64,000 bases of DNA from Streptomyces sp. NBC_00223 (GCF_036199905.1 NZ_CP108109.1:2728001-2792000); one strand, 5' to 3'; counted from the first letter of the stretch, positions 37,978-48,217 are shown. A program made the numbers and translations. The notes: generated from the sequence alone by a model not told the origin.

Positions 37978-39536
37978 ACGGCGGCTCCCGGCGGGTTGGG
38001 ACCGCCCTGGTGGGGCACCCGGGTCTGGTCCTCGGCGGCGGCGGTGTCCTCCGTCGTGCCGCGCTCGGCGACCACCTGACGGACGGCGTCGAGTACGCCC
38101 CGGTAGCCGGAACAGCGGCAGAGGTTGCCGCTGAGGGCCTGGCGTACGTCGAGGTCGGTGGGGGCGTGGTTGCCCTCCAGCAGATCGTGGACGGTCATCG
38201 CCATGCCGGGGATGCAGAAGCCGCACTGCACGGCCCCGCAGTCGGCCAGCGCGCGCTGCACGTCCGAGGGCCGGCCCTCGGACGTCAGGCCCTCGACCGT
38301 ACGGACGTCGCTGCCCGCCGCGGTGGCCGCGGGCACCAGGCACGAGGCCACCAGCCGCCCGTCGACCTGCACCGAGCAGGCCCCGCACTCGCCCTGTTCG
38401 CAGCCGTCCTTGGCGCCGGCCAGCCCCAGCCGCTCGCGCAGCACGTACAGCAGGGACTCGCCGAGCCAGGCGTCGGTGACCGGCCGGTCGGTGCCGTTGA
38501 CCCGCAACGCGTAGGAGGCCAGCGGGTGTTCGCTGTGGGTCGGCTCGACGGGCTCGGGCTCGGGTTCGGCCTCGTCGTCCGGGACGGCGAACTCGTCGAG
38601 CACGGCCACGGCGGGCGGTTCGCCCTCGTCCCCCTCGCGGGGGGCGTCGGCGGACGCGGGCTCAGCCCCTTCGTCCACGGCCCGGCCGGTACCGTCCGGC
38701 GCCGGGTACGGATCGCCCGCCGCGTCCTCGGCCGGGGCGGGCGCCTCCTCGGCGGCCACCGGGTGGTCGGCGGGCGGGCTCTCCGGGTCGTCCACGACGG
38801 ACGCCCAGGCCGTGTCGGGGGCCGGGGAGTGCGCGGGCAGCCAGGGCGCCGCCTCGCCGCTCTCGGGCCCGCTGAAGGGCATCGCCCACTGGCCGGTGAG
38901 GGGGTCGAGGCCGTCGGCGCCGACCCGCTCACCGGGAAGGCCGGCGAGGTCCGTGCCGCCCAGGGTGTCGTGCGGGCCCGGGGCGCCCAGCTCGTCCGGG
39001 TGGCCGCCGAGGGCGAACTGCCCGGTGTCCCCGCCGCCGTGGACCTCATCGGCGCGCCCGCCCTCGGCGTGCGGCTGAGGGAGGGGCTGGGGAAGGGGCT
39101 GCGGCTGGGGGTGTGCCTGGGCCTGAGTCGCCCGGGCCTGCGCCTCGGCGGCAGCCAGCGCCTGGGCGGCCGCCTGCGCCTGGGCGGCCTGCGCGGCGGC
39201 CGCGCCCTGCGAGAACATCCCCGCCGGGAACGACTGTGTGGGCGCGGGTGAGGGCGCCTGGTCCCAGGGCGAGGCGAAGGACCCGACCGCGTACTCGCCC
39301 GATTCGGCCTCCATGTCGTCCCTGATCACCGGGATCGTCCACTGGGTGACCGCGTCCCCGTCGCCGGCCGGCCCGTGCGCGCCCAGCGGGTCCTCGCCCG
39401 GCTGCGGCGCGGGCGGCAGTTGGGCGGCGAAGGAGACGTGCATGGTCTGGTCGGGGTCGTAGTCCCCGCCCCCCGGCACGGGCTGCCACGCCCCGGAGTT
39501 GCCGGGGACGCCCGGCTGCTGCGGCTGGTCGGTCAT
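37974..39536 (-). CDS. [2Fe-2S] subunit of the molybdenum hydroxylase, with long disordered extension
   Basis: 520 residues. The last 160 form the standard two-cluster module: plant-type cluster in CEQGECGACSVQVDGRLVASC and helical cluster in CGAVQCGFCIPGM and GNLCRCSGYRG. The first 350 or so residues are low-complexity, Ala/Gln-rich (AQAQAAAQALAAAEAQ) then Pro/Glu/Asp-rich. That extension is unusual for this family, whose members normally have about 160 residues. Both ends overlap the neighbouring genes by four bases. Confidence 0.9.
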   Translation of the reverse strand: MTDQPQQPGVPGNSGAWQPVPGGGDYDPDQTMHVSFAAQLPPAPQPGEDPLGAHGPAGDGDAVTQWTIPVIRDDMEAESGEYAVGSFASPWDQAPSPAPTQSFPAGMFSQGAAAAQAAQAQAAAQALAAAEAQARATQAQAHPQPQPLPQPLPQPHAEGGRADEVHGGGDTGQFALGGHPDELGAPGPHDTLGGTDLAGLPGERVGADGLDPLTGQWAMPFSGPESGEAAPWLPAHSPAPDTAWASVVDDPESPPADHPVAAEEAPAPAEDAAGDPYPAPDGTGRAVDEGAEPASADAPREGDEGEPPAVAVLDEFAVPDDEAEPEPEPVEPTHSEHPLASYALRVNGTDRPVTDAWLGESLLYVLRERLGLAGAKDGCEQGECGACSVQVDGRLVASCLVPAATAAGSDVRTVEGLTSEGRPSDVQRALADCGAVQCGFCIPGMAMTVHDLLEGNHAPTDLDVRQALSGNLCRCSGYRGVLDAVRQVVAERGTTEDTAAAEDQTRVPHQGGPNPPGAAV

Positions 39537-40405
39537 GCCAGGGCCCTCCCGAGCGCTCGGCGGGACAGTGCGGCCACGGTACGGCGCAGCTGGACGGCGG
39601 CGGGCGGCAGTTCGACCCCCGGCTGGTCGGGGATGCACGCGGCCGCCACGTACTCGCCGAAGGCCGTGCACGCCTCGGGGGCGAGGCTGCGCTCGCCGTC
39701 CCAGTCGATCAGCCCGGCCACCCACTGCTCGGCCTCCAGGGGCCGCAGCGGTACGGGGGCGACCGCGCCGACCGAGCAGCGCACCTGGCGTCTGGCCGGG
39801 TCGACGACCAGGGCGACGGAGGCGACCGCCCGGCCGGGTCCGGTGCGCCCGGTGGCCTTGAGGAAGGTCTGCGGGGCGTGCAGCAGCGGGATGCGGACGA
39901 AGGCGAGCAGTTCGCCGGGGCGCAGCGGGTCCATGCCGGTGAGCAGGTGGCTGACCGGCAGTTCGCGGTCGCCCTCGGGCCCGGCGAGGATGACGCTGGC
40001 CTCCAGCGCGGCCAGGACGGGCAGCGCGTCGCCGGTGGGCGCGGCCGAGACGATGTTGCCGCCGAGGGTGCCGGCGTTGCGGATCTGCGGGGGTCCGGCC
40101 GAACGCGCGGCGGCGGCCAGCGCGGGGATCAGCGCGGCGAAGTCGGGGCGTCCCATACGGGCGTGGGTCAGACCCGCGCCGAGCAGGGCCGCGCCGTCGG
40201 CGTACTGCCAGCCGCGGATCTCGCTGATCCTGCCCAGGCCCACCAGCGCCGCGGGCCGCAGCAGCCCGGAGTTGACGGCCGCCATGAGGTCGGTGCCCCC
40301 GGCGACGGGCACCGCGCTGGGCATGGCGGCGAGCGCGTCCACCGCCTCGTCCAGCGAGGACGGCAGCGTGACGTTCTCCGCCGCCTGCTGTGCATACGTG
40401 CTCAC
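39533..40405 (-). CDS. FAD-binding subunit of the molybdenum hydroxylase
   Basis: 290 residues. FAD motif VAGGTDLMAAVNSGLLRPAALVGLGRI and TLGGNIVSAAPTGDALPVLAAL identify the medium subunit that passes electrons from the iron-sulfur clusters to the acceptor. GTG at 40405 with GGAAGGGG. Promoter-proximal gene of the three-gene operon. Confidence 0.92.
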   Translation of the reverse strand: MSTYAQQAAENVTLPSSLDEAVDALAAMPSAVPVAGGTDLMAAVNSGLLRPAALVGLGRISEIRGWQYADGAALLGAGLTHARMGRPDFAALIPALAAAARSAGPPQIRNAGTLGGNIVSAAPTGDALPVLAALEASVILAGPEGDRELPVSHLLTGMDPLRPGELLAFVRIPLLHAPQTFLKATGRTGPGRAVASVALVVDPARRQVRCSVGAVAPVPLRPLEAEQWVAGLIDWDGERSLAPEACTAFGEYVAAACIPDQPGVELPPAAVQLRRTVAALSRRALGRALA

Positions 40406-40678
40406 GCAGCTGCCCCTTCCCGGCCTACCTCCGTCGCGCGGTAGCCGTACCGTACGTGCTGACAGCCCGGACGTGGCAACTCTGGCACATGTTCCCCGGT
40501 GGCCGATGCGAGGGTCCACGAAGTACCGATCCGTCCGCCGCGGGCGTGATCCCACGACTCCTTCACCATCGTCCCCTGTGCCGGAATCGCCCTCCTTCGG
40601 GGCTGTTGTGGCGGTACGAGTCCACGGTGCCAGGTCGACGGGCGGCCCGGGCGGAATCCGCGGAATCCGCCGCCCCGG

Positions 40679-42304
40679 TCACACGATCGGGGGCGGCCCG
40701 TCCTTCGGCCGGCCCGTGACGCCGGGGCGGCGCTGCCAGGGCAGCGGGCCGCCGGGCGGGCGGTACTCGACGCCGAGGGCGTCCAACCGGGCGTAGTGGG
40801 ACCGCATCCGGGCCTCGAACCCGGGCCAGTCGCGGTCGGCGGGCGCGGGCAGCGCGGACCAGGCGACCTCGGCGAAGGCGGCCAGCCGCGGGAAGACCAT
40901 GTAGTCGACCGAGCGGACCGAATCCAGCACCTCGGTCCAGACGTTGGCCTGGGCGCCGATCACATGGCGGGCCTCCTCGGGCGTCAACTCGTCGGGCACG
41001 GGCTCGAACCGGTAGACGTCCTCCAGGGTGCGGACATGGGCGATCGGCACCGGTTCGTCGGCCGAGGGCGACTGCCGCCAGTCCAGGTAGACATGCGTCT
41101 GCGGGCACATCACCACGTCATGTCCGGCCCTGGCGGCGGCGATCCCGCCCGCGTACCCCTGCCACGAGGAGACCGCCGCGCCCGCCGCGAGGCCGCCTTC
41201 GAGGATCTCGTCCCAGCCGATGAGGCGCCGGCCGCGCGCGGCGAGCCAGCCGTCGAAGTGCCGGATGATCCAGCTCTGCAGCTCGTCCTCGTCGGCGAGG
41301 CCGAGTTCCTCGATCCGGGCCTGCGCGGTGGGCGAGGCCCGCCACTGCTCCTTGGGGCACTCGTCGCCGCCGATGTGGAAGAACCGGCCGGGGAACAGGT
41401 CGAGGAGTTCGGCGAAGACGTTCTCGTAGAAGCGCAGGGTGGTGTCGGTGGGGGCCAGCACATTGGGGTTGACGCCCCAACCGGTCAGCACCGGCAGGGC
41501 GGCGGTGTCCACCACGTCGGTGTTGCCGAGTTCGGGGTAGGCGGCGATGGCGGCCTGGGAGTGGCCGGGGATGTCGACCTCGGGGACGACGGTGATGTGC
41601 CGCTCGGCCGCGTAGGCGACGATCTCGCGGATGTCGTCCTGGGTGTAGTAGCCGCCGTGCGGTCGCTCGTCCCACAGCGGCGACTCGCGCAGGCCGACCT
41701 TGGTGCGCTCGCGCCACGCGCCGACCTCGGTGAGCTTCGGGTAGCGGCGGATCTGCACCCGCCAGCCCTGGTCGTCGGTGAGGTGCAGATGCAGCACGTT
41801 GAGCTTGTGGGCGGCCATCAGGTCGAGATAGCGCAGCACCACGTCCTTGGGCATGAAGTGCCGTGCCACGTCCAGCATGAAGCCGCGCCAGGAGAAGCGG
41901 GGGGCGTCGGTGAGATGGCAGGCCGGCACCCGCCACTCGCGGTCGCCGACGGGGGCGCGGCGGAAGGCGTCGGGGCCGAGCAGCTGGCGCAGCGTCTGGG
42001 CGCCCCAGAAGACGCCGGCCGGGCCCGCGCCGGTGATCCGGACGCCGGAGGTCGGGTCCACCGTGACACGGTGGCCCTCGGGGCCGCCGGGCACCGTCTC
42101 GTCCACCGCGAGCCGTATGACGCCCTCGGCGGACCGCTCACCCGGGGCGAGGGGCAGCCCGGTGGCCGCGCCGAGCGTCGCCCGCAGCCAGCGCGCGGTT
42201 CCTTCGGTGCCCGGCCCCGCCGCCAGTACGGTGCCGGGGCCGAGGGTGAAGCTCGCGTCGGCCGAGTACGTGGTGGTGTGGCTGGGGGTGGGGATGAGAT
42301 CCAT
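40679..42304 (-). CDS. Beta-N-acetylhexosaminidase, GH20
   Basis: 541 residues. GH20 b-domain then a TIM barrel; the catalytic pair is in FFHIGGDECPKEQW, and VPEVDIPGHSQAAIAAYPEL is typical. No signal peptide, so an intracellular enzyme releasing GlcNAc from chito-oligosaccharides or muropeptides. A DasR-type operator lies 27 bp upstream, tying it to GlcNAc metabolism. Confidence 0.93.
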   Translation of the reverse strand: MDLIPTPSHTTTYSADASFTLGPGTVLAAGPGTEGTARWLRATLGAATGLPLAPGERSAEGVIRLAVDETVPGGPEGHRVTVDPTSGVRITGAGPAGVFWGAQTLRQLLGPDAFRRAPVGDREWRVPACHLTDAPRFSWRGFMLDVARHFMPKDVVLRYLDLMAAHKLNVLHLHLTDDQGWRVQIRRYPKLTEVGAWRERTKVGLRESPLWDERPHGGYYTQDDIREIVAYAAERHITVVPEVDIPGHSQAAIAAYPELGNTDVVDTAALPVLTGWGVNPNVLAPTDTTLRFYENVFAELLDLFPGRFFHIGGDECPKEQWRASPTAQARIEELGLADEDELQSWIIRHFDGWLAARGRRLIGWDEILEGGLAAGAAVSSWQGYAGGIAAARAGHDVVMCPQTHVYLDWRQSPSADEPVPIAHVRTLEDVYRFEPVPDELTPEEARHVIGAQANVWTEVLDSVRSVDYMVFPRLAAFAEVAWSALPAPADRDWPGFEARMRSHYARLDALGVEYRPPGGPLPWQRRPGVTGRPKDGPPPIV

Positions 42305-42330
42305 GGGCCAATCCTGCCCTCAGATCCGGG

Positions 42331-42346
42331 ATTGGCATAGACCAAT
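42331..42346. promoter_or_regulatory. DasR-type operator (dre-like) ATTGGCATAGACCAAT
   Basis: The 16-bp palindrome ATTGGCATAGACCAAT matches the dre pattern (ACTGGTCTAGACCACT) at 12 of 16 positions and has the conserved GG...CC spacing. It lies 27 bp before the GH20 ATG. Confidence 0.7.
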
Positions 42347-42475
42347 CGGAGGTCCTGATTCCGGCGCCGCCGGATTCGGGCGGCCGCCGTCCACGGGGAG
42401 GCGGCCGGGGGTCCGCCCCACGTGGCAGCCCCCGTACGGTCCGCGCACGCCTCGCGGCACCCGTCGCCGTACGCC

Positions 42476-43663
42476 CTACAGCGCCCGCCGCCGCAGCGCC
42501 TGGAGCCGCCCGGACAGGGCCAGCGCGAGCAGCCAGCCGCCGACCGTCCACACCACGTGCGCGCCCGCCATGTACGCCCACACGTCCCGGGAGACCCCGC
42601 CCTGGACGGCCAGCGCGAGGGTGGCGCCGATCAGCAGGGAGGCGACGGCCAGTTGGCAGCGCAGCAGCCCCGCGTACCGCAGGATGCGCCGGGCGAACAC
42701 GCCGCCGTACCACCAGGGGATGCCCACCAGGAGCAGCACGACCGCGCCGAAGCCGGTGCACGCCAGCAGCCCGTCGGCCCACAGCGGCCACCCGCCGCCC
42801 CGCCAGGCGCGGTCGGCGACCAGGCCGGTGGTGAGCAGCACCGGCACCGGCAGCGCCGCGCACAGATGCACCGCGCTGATCCGCCAGAGCCAGTCGTCGC
42901 CGACCATCGAGGTGCGGGTGGTGGCCCGGATGCCGCGCAGCCGGGTGCGGGCGCTGATCCCGGAGCGGCGGGTGCCGGACTTCACCAGGAAGGCGATCAG
43001 CGTGAAGGTCACCACGAGCACGATGCCCGCCGTGACGAGCTGCCAGGTGCCGCCGGTCTCGATCCGGTAGAGCTGGATGCCCCAGAAGAGCGCGAGGCCG
43101 ACCCCGCCGATCACGGCGCCGCCGCGCGGCGCGGTGAGCTGGCCGGGGGTGGCGCCGAGAGCCAGGGCCCGCTCGGCGGCGGCCCGGTGCTCGGCGCGGT
43201 GGCGGCGGGGTATCCGGCCGAGCGGCCCGCGCCCGGCGGACAGCGAGCGGGCCAGCGCGACCTGCGCCTCCGCCTCGTCCGGGGCGACGGCGACGGCCCT
43301 GCGGGCGGCGGCCACCGCGTCCGGCACCCGGCCGAGCCTTCGGTGCACGTCGGACAGCAGCACGGACGGCTCCCAGCCGTCGGGGTCCGAGCCGGAGGCG
43401 CGCAGCGCGACGGTCAGCGCCGCGTGCGCCTCGTCCAGGGACAGCAGCACGACCCCGGCCAGCACGAACACATCGGCGGCCTCGGCGGGCCCGGCGATCG
43501 CCAGCGCCCAGTCGACGGCCTCCCGGGCCTGCGCGGGCCGCCGCTCCTGGGTGAGCACCCAGGCGCGCAGCAGATAGCCCGCGCTGCCGTTGCGCTCGAC
43601 GAAGGCGTCACTGATCAGAGCGTGTGCCTCGGCGAATCGGCCCTGGCCGACCAGCACATGCAC
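42476..43663 (-). CDS. TPR-containing membrane protein
   Basis: About 395 residues. N-terminal TPR-like helical repeats (GRFAEAHALISDAFVERNGSAGYLLRAWVLTQERRPAQAREAVDWALAIAG..., ...GRVPDAVAAARRAVAVAPDEAEAQVALARSL) lead to five or six membrane helices. GTG at 43663 follows GGGGAG; longer frames overlap DUF3039. Role unknown. Confidence 0.75.
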   Translation of the reverse strand: MHVLVGQGRFAEAHALISDAFVERNGSAGYLLRAWVLTQERRPAQAREAVDWALAIAGPAEAADVFVLAGVVLLSLDEAHAALTVALRASGSDPDGWEPSVLLSDVHRRLGRVPDAVAAARRAVAVAPDEAEAQVALARSLSAGRGPLGRIPRRHRAEHRAAAERALALGATPGQLTAPRGGAVIGGVGLALFWGIQLYRIETGGTWQLVTAGIVLVVTFTLIAFLVKSGTRRSGISARTRLRGIRATTRTSMVGDDWLWRISAVHLCAALPVPVLLTTGLVADRAWRGGGWPLWADGLLACTGFGAVVLLLVGIPWWYGGVFARRILRYAGLLRCQLAVASLLIGATLALAVQGGVSRDVWAYMAGAHVVWTVGGWLLALALSGRLQALRRRAL

Positions 43664-43721
43664 ACGCTCCCCGCTGCTCGCGTCGTCGTCCGGCGCGTCC
43701 GCCGCGCCGAACGCGCCGCTG

Positions 43722-44018
43722 TCAGCCGTTGCCGCCCCTTCCGGACGACTCCTTGTCGCCGCCTCCGCCGACCGGCATGCCCTCGTAGATCTCCTTGCAC
43801 ATCGGACAGACCGGGTACTTCTTCGGGTCGCGGCCGGGGACCCAGACCTTGCCGCACAGCGCGACGACGGGCGTGCCTTCCAGCGCGCTCGCCATGATCT
43901 TGTCCTTCTGGACATAGTGCGCATAGCGCTCGTGGTCGCCGTCACCGTGGGAGAGCTGCGGAGTCGGCTCGACCAGGGTGCCGGTGCCCGTCCCGCGCTC
44001 GGGCTCAAGAGTGCTCAT
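43722..44018 (-). CDS. DUF3039 protein
   Basis: 98 residues. Actinobacterial DUF3039 with a zinc-ribbon-like pair CGKVW...CPMCKEIY. Start MSTLEPERG at 44018. Its role is unknown. It lies 11 bp before yqgE on the same strand. Confidence 0.85.
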   Translation of the reverse strand: MSTLEPERGTGTGTLVEPTPQLSHGDGDHERYAHYVQKDKIMASALEGTPVVALCGKVWVPGRDPKKYPVCPMCKEIYEGMPVGGGGDKESSGRGGNG

Positions 44019-44029
44019 AAGAGTCAAGC

Positions 44030-44608
44030 CTAATTGAGAGACGGATCGTCGGGATACGTGGCCACCATGGCCAGCTCACCGCGCTGCCTGCGCAGCACCG
44101 AGCGCCACAGCTTCGCCGGGTCGGGCGAGGACACGTCGCCCGGTTCGGACTCCACCACGTACCAGGCGCCGTCGACCAGTTCCTTCTCCAGCTGGCCCGG
44201 CGACCAGCCCGCGTACCCGGCGAAGATCCGCAGCGAGCCCAGCTCGGCGGCGAGCAGTTCGGGCGGCGCCTCCAGGTCGACCAGGCCGATCGCGCCGTGC
44301 ACCCGCCGCCAGCCCAGCAGCCCGGTGTCCTCGTCCTCGCGCGGCTCGCCCGGGACGACGGCCAGGGCCAGCGCGGAGTCCAGCGAGACCGGGCCGCCCT
44401 GGAAGACCACCCGCGGCGCCACCGCGAGCGGGGCCCAGGGCTCCAGCACCTCGCCGACCCCGACCGGGGTGGGCCGGTTGAGCACCACGCCGAGCGAGCC
44501 CTCGGGGTCGTGGTCGAGGAGCAGCACCACCGCCCGGTCGAAGTTGGGGTCCACCAGCCTCGGCGTGGCGACCAGCAGCCGCCCGGTGAGCGAGGACACC
44601 TCCGTCAT
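44030..44608 (-). CDS. YqgE/AlgH family protein (DUF179)
   Basis: 192 residues. SLTGRLLVATPRLVDPNFDRAVVLLLDHDPEGSLGVVLNRPT is the family signature; FAGYAGWSPGQLEKEL near the end. GGAG precedes the ATG at 44608. The function is not established. Divergent from murA. Confidence 0.92.
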   Translation of the reverse strand: MTEVSSLTGRLLVATPRLVDPNFDRAVVLLLDHDPEGSLGVVLNRPTPVGVGEVLEPWAPLAVAPRVVFQGGPVSLDSALALAVVPGEPREDEDTGLLGWRRVHGAIGLVDLEAPPELLAAELGSLRIFAGYAGWSPGQLEKELVDGAWYVVESEPGDVSSPDPAKLWRSVLRRQRGELAMVATYPDDPSLN

Positions 44609-44759
44609 GCTCCACATGATCCCGCATGCGACGGGCGGGCGGAGGGTCAACGACAGGGTCGTCAAGCGCATTACCATTTCTTCTTGGTTCCCGAACGGCC
44701 CTCCCCCCACGGCCGCGCGACGTCCTGCCCGTATCACCGTCCTCAAGATCGCGAGATCC

Positions 44760-46106
44760 ATGACCGACATCGCCGATGTACTGCTTGTCCATGGCGGAAC
44801 CCCTCTGGAAGGCGAGATCAGGGTCAGAGGTGCGAAGAACCTCGTGCCGAAGGCCATGGTCGCCGCCCTTCTCGGTAGCGAACCGAGCCGGCTGCGCAAT
44901 GTCCCCGAGATCCGTGATGTGCGCGTGGTGCGGGGGCTGCTCCAGCTGCACGGTGTGACGGTCGAGAGCGGCGACGCGCCCGGCGAGCTCGTACTCGACC
45001 CGCGGCGGGTGGAGAGCGCCAATGTCGCCGACATCGACGCGCACGCCGGCTCGTCCCGGATTCCGATCCTCTTCTGCGGCCCCCTGCTGCACCGGCTCGG
45101 CCACGCCTTCATCCCGGGCCTGGGCGGCTGTGACATCGGCGGGCGGCCGATCGACTTCCACTTCGACGTGCTGCGCAAATTCGGCGCCGTCATCGAGAAA
45201 CGGGCGGACGGGCAGTATCTGGAGGCGCCGCAGCGGCTGCGCGGCTGCCGTATCCAGCTGCCGTACCCCTCGGTCGGCTCCACCGAGCAGGTGCTGCTGA
45301 CCGCGGTGCTCGCCGAGGGTGTCACCGAGCTGTCCAACGCGGCGGTCGAGCCGGAGATCGAGGACCTGATCTGCGTTCTGCAGAAAATGGGCGCGATCAT
45401 CTCCATGGACACCGACCGCACGATCCGGATCACCGGTGTCGACAAGCTCGGCGGCTACAACCACCGGGCGCTGCCGGACCGGCTGGAGGCGGCGTCCTGG
45501 GCGAGCGCGGCGCTGGCCACCGAGGGGGACATCTACGTCCGCGGCGCCCAGCAGCGCTCGATGATGACCTTCCTCAACACCTTCCGCCGGGTCGGCGGCG
45601 CCTTCGAGATCGACGACGCGGGCATCCGCTTCTGGCACCCCGGCGGCCCGCTGAACGCCATCGCGCTGGAGACCGATGTGCACCCCGGCTTCCAGACCGA
45701 CTGGCAGCAGCCGCTGGTGGTGGCCCTCACCCAGGCGGCCGGGCTGTCCATCGTGCACGAGACGGTGTACGAGTCGCGGCTCGGCTTCACCTCCGCGCTC
45801 AACCAGATGGGCGCGCACATCCAGCTCTACCGGGAGTGCCTGGGCGGCTCCGCCTGCCGGTTCGGACAGCGCAACTTCCTGCACTCGGCGGTCGTCTCGG
45901 GTCCGACCAAGCTCCAGGGCGCCGATCTGGTCATCCCCGACCTGCGCGGCGGCTTCTCGTACCTGATCGCGGCGCTGGCCGCGCAGGGCACCTCGCGGGT
46001 GCACGGGATCGACCTGATCAACCGCGGCTACGAGAACTTCCTGTCCAAGCTGGAGGAGCTGGGCGCCGACATCGAGCTGCCCAGCACCGCGCCGGCGGTG
46101 GCCTGA
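44760..46106 (+). CDS. murA: UDP-N-acetylglucosamine 1-carboxyvinyltransferase
   Basis: 448 residues; first committed step of peptidoglycan synthesis. K26 in VRGAKNLVPK, the catalytic C124 in IPGLGGCDIGGRPID and the Asp in LPDRLEAASW are present. Having Cys at 124 predicts fosfomycin sensitivity, unlike the Asp enzyme of mycobacteria. Start ATG at 44760. Confidence 0.95.
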   Translation: MTDIADVLLVHGGTPLEGEIRVRGAKNLVPKAMVAALLGSEPSRLRNVPEIRDVRVVRGLLQLHGVTVESGDAPGELVLDPRRVESANVADIDAHAGSSRIPILFCGPLLHRLGHAFIPGLGGCDIGGRPIDFHFDVLRKFGAVIEKRADGQYLEAPQRLRGCRIQLPYPSVGSTEQVLLTAVLAEGVTELSNAAVEPEIEDLICVLQKMGAIISMDTDRTIRITGVDKLGGYNHRALPDRLEAASWASAALATEGDIYVRGAQQRSMMTFLNTFRRVGGAFEIDDAGIRFWHPGGPLNAIALETDVHPGFQTDWQQPLVVALTQAAGLSIVHETVYESRLGFTSALNQMGAHIQLYRECLGGSACRFGQRNFLHSAVVSGPTKLQGADLVIPDLRGGFSYLIAALAAQGTSRVHGIDLINRGYENFLSKLEELGADIELPSTAPAVA

Positions 46107-46129
46107 GCGCGCCGACACGGCAGACGCCA

Positions 46130-46167
46130 AGGGCGGCCGTCCCCTCGCGGGAGGGGACGGCCGCCCT
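46130..46167 (+). terminator. murA terminator, 17-bp perfect stem
   Basis: AGGGCGGCCGTCCCCTC pairs perfectly with GAGGGGACGGCCGCCCT around a GCGG loop. Twenty-four bases after the murA stop, facing the hup gene end. Confidence 0.8.
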
Positions 46168-46229
46168 CGTGTCACAGCGTCACTGTCTGGACAGGGACTG
46201 CGGTGCTTCAGGGCCTGCGCCCTTCGGCC

Positions 46230-46511
46230 TTACTTGCCCTTGGCGGCTTCCTTGAGCTTGGAACCCGCGGACACCTTCACGCTGTAGCCGGCCGGGATGT
46301 TGATCGGCTCACCGGTCTGCGGGTTGCGGGCGGTGCGGGCGGCACGGTGGGTGCGCTCGAAGGTCAGGAAGCCGGGGATGGTGACCTTCTCGTCGCCCTT
46401 GGCCACGATCTCACCGACGGTCTCGGCGAACGCGGCCAGAACGGCGTCGGCGTCCTTGCGGGTCACCTCTGCGCGGTCTGCCAGCGCGGCCACCAGCTCA
46501 CTGCGGTTCAT
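46230..46511 (-). CDS. hup: HU-family DNA-binding protein
   Basis: 93 residues, MNRSELVAALADRAEVTRKDADAVLAAF and the beta-arm GFLTFERTHRAARTARNPQTGEPINIPAGYSVKVSAGSKLKEAAKGK. A nucleoid protein of the HupA type, lacking the Lys-rich tail of the other streptomycete HU. Convergent with murA. Confidence 0.95.
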   Translation of the reverse strand: MNRSELVAALADRAEVTRKDADAVLAAFAETVGEIVAKGDEKVTIPGFLTFERTHRAARTARNPQTGEPINIPAGYSVKVSAGSKLKEAAKGK

Positions 46512-46777
46512 ATCTGTACTCCCGTGTTCTTTCTGCCATGGGGGCGCGAGCTCGAAGCTGTTGCTGTGTGCCTCACTGCCCAGGTGTGCATCCTGCCCCC
46601 ATATATGGGGGGAAAGCCAATCGCCTGCCCGCGCGAGTCGCGGAAAATGCGACGTGGGACGGCCCTGATGACGGAGTGTCGCGGACCGGTCGACGCTCGG
46701 ATTCCGTTTCCGCCCGACGGCCCCGACGGCTCCCCCGCGGCCGCCGGAGCGGCCCGCGGGGAACGCGGCGCGACGGG

Positions 46778-48217
46778 TCAGATCTGCCCGGGTCCGGCGG
46801 CGGCGACGGAGGGCCCCTGGGCCCTGGCCGCGTCCCGTACGGCGCCCGCGACCGCACCGGCGACCTTGTCGTTGAAGACGCTGGGCACGATGTAGTTGGG
46901 GTTCAGCTCGTCGTCCCCGACCACCCCCGCGAGGGCCCGCGCGGCGGCCAGCATCATCTCCGTGTTGACCGTCCGGGACTGGGCGTCCAGCAGGCCGCGG
47001 AAGACGCCCGGGAAGACCAGCACGTTGTTGATCTGGTTGGGGAAGTCGCTGCGTCCGGTGGCGACCACCGCGGCGCTCTCGCGGGCCGCGGCCGGGTCCA
47101 CCTCGGGGTCGGGATTGGCCAGCGCGAAAACGATGGCGCCTTCGGCCATGCGGGCGATGTCCTCACCCTCCAGCACGTTCGGGGCCGAGACGCCGATGAA
47201 GACGTCCGCGCCCACCACGGCCTCCCGCAGGGTGCCGGTGACGCCCTCCGGGTTGGTGTTGTCCGCGATCCAGCGCAGCGCCGAGCCGGGCTCGCCGTTG
47301 ACCAGGTCGTCGCGTCCGGCGTGCACCACGCCGTGGATGTCGGCGACCACCGCGTGCTTGACCCCGGCCGCGATCAGCAGCTTGAGGATCGCGGTGCCGG
47401 CCGCGCCCGCGCCCGACATCACCACCCGCAGCGAGCCGATCTCCTTGCCGACGCAGCGCAGCGCGTTGGTCAGCGCGGCCAGCACCACGATCGCGGTGCC
47501 GTGCTGGTCGTCGTGGAAGACCGGGATGTCCAGCGCCTCGCGCAGCCGGGCCTCGATCTCGAAGCAGCGCGGCGCGGAGATGTCCTCCAGGTTGATGCCC
47601 GCGAAGCCGGGCGCGATGGCCTTCACGATGGTGACGATCTCATCGGTGTCCTGGGTGTCCAGGCACAGCGGCCAGGCGTCGATGCCCGCGAACCGCTTGA
47701 AGAGCGCGGCCTTGCCCTCCATCACCGGCAGGGCGGCCTTGGGGCCGATGTTGCCCAGGCCCAGCACGGCCGAGCCGTCGGTGACCACGGCGACGGTGTT
47801 GCGCTTGATGGTCAGCCGGCGGGCGTCCTCGGGGTTGGCCGCGATCGCCATGCAGACCCGGGCCACGCCCGGCGTGTAGACCATGGACAGGTCGTCACGG
47901 TTACGGATCGGGTGCTTGGACTGCATCTCGATCTTGCCGCCGAGGTGCATCAGGAACGTACGGTCGGAGACCTTGTCGATCACCACGCCCTCGATGCCGC
48001 GCAGCTTGCTGACGATCCCGTCGGCGTGCGCGGTCGAGCTGGCCGCCACCGTGACGTCGATCCGCAGTTTCTCGTGTCCCGAGGCGGTGACGTCGAGGCC
48101 GGTCACCGACCCGCCCGACGACTCCACCGCGGTGGTGAGCTGGCTGACCGCGGTCCCGCTCGCCGGGACCTCCAGCCGTACCGTGATCGAGTACGAGACG
48201 CTTGGCGCCGTTGCCAT
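46778..48217 (-). CDS. Malic enzyme with N-terminal ACT domain
   Basis: 479 residues. An ACT regulatory domain ([25 protein letters not shown]) is fused to malic enzyme: [47 protein letters not shown] and the dinucleotide motif SGAGAAGTA. Oxidative decarboxylation of malate to pyruvate, feeding NAD(P)H to lipid or polyketide synthesis. GAAGAAGG before ATG at 48217. Confidence 0.95.
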   Translation of the reverse strand: MATAPSVSYSITVRLEVPASGTAVSQLTTAVESSGGSVTGLDVTASGHEKLRIDVTVAASSTAHADGIVSKLRGIEGVVIDKVSDRTFLMHLGGKIEMQSKHPIRNRDDLSMVYTPGVARVCMAIAANPEDARRLTIKRNTVAVVTDGSAVLGLGNIGPKAALPVMEGKAALFKRFAGIDAWPLCLDTQDTDEIVTIVKAIAPGFAGINLEDISAPRCFEIEARLREALDIPVFHDDQHGTAIVVLAALTNALRCVGKEIGSLRVVMSGAGAAGTAILKLLIAAGVKHAVVADIHGVVHAGRDDLVNGEPGSALRWIADNTNPEGVTGTLREAVVGADVFIGVSAPNVLEGEDIARMAEGAIVFALANPDPEVDPAAARESAAVVATGRSDFPNQINNVLVFPGVFRGLLDAQSRTVNTEMMLAAARALAGVVGDDELNPNYIVPSVFNDKVAGAVAGAVRDAARAQGPSVAAAGPGQI

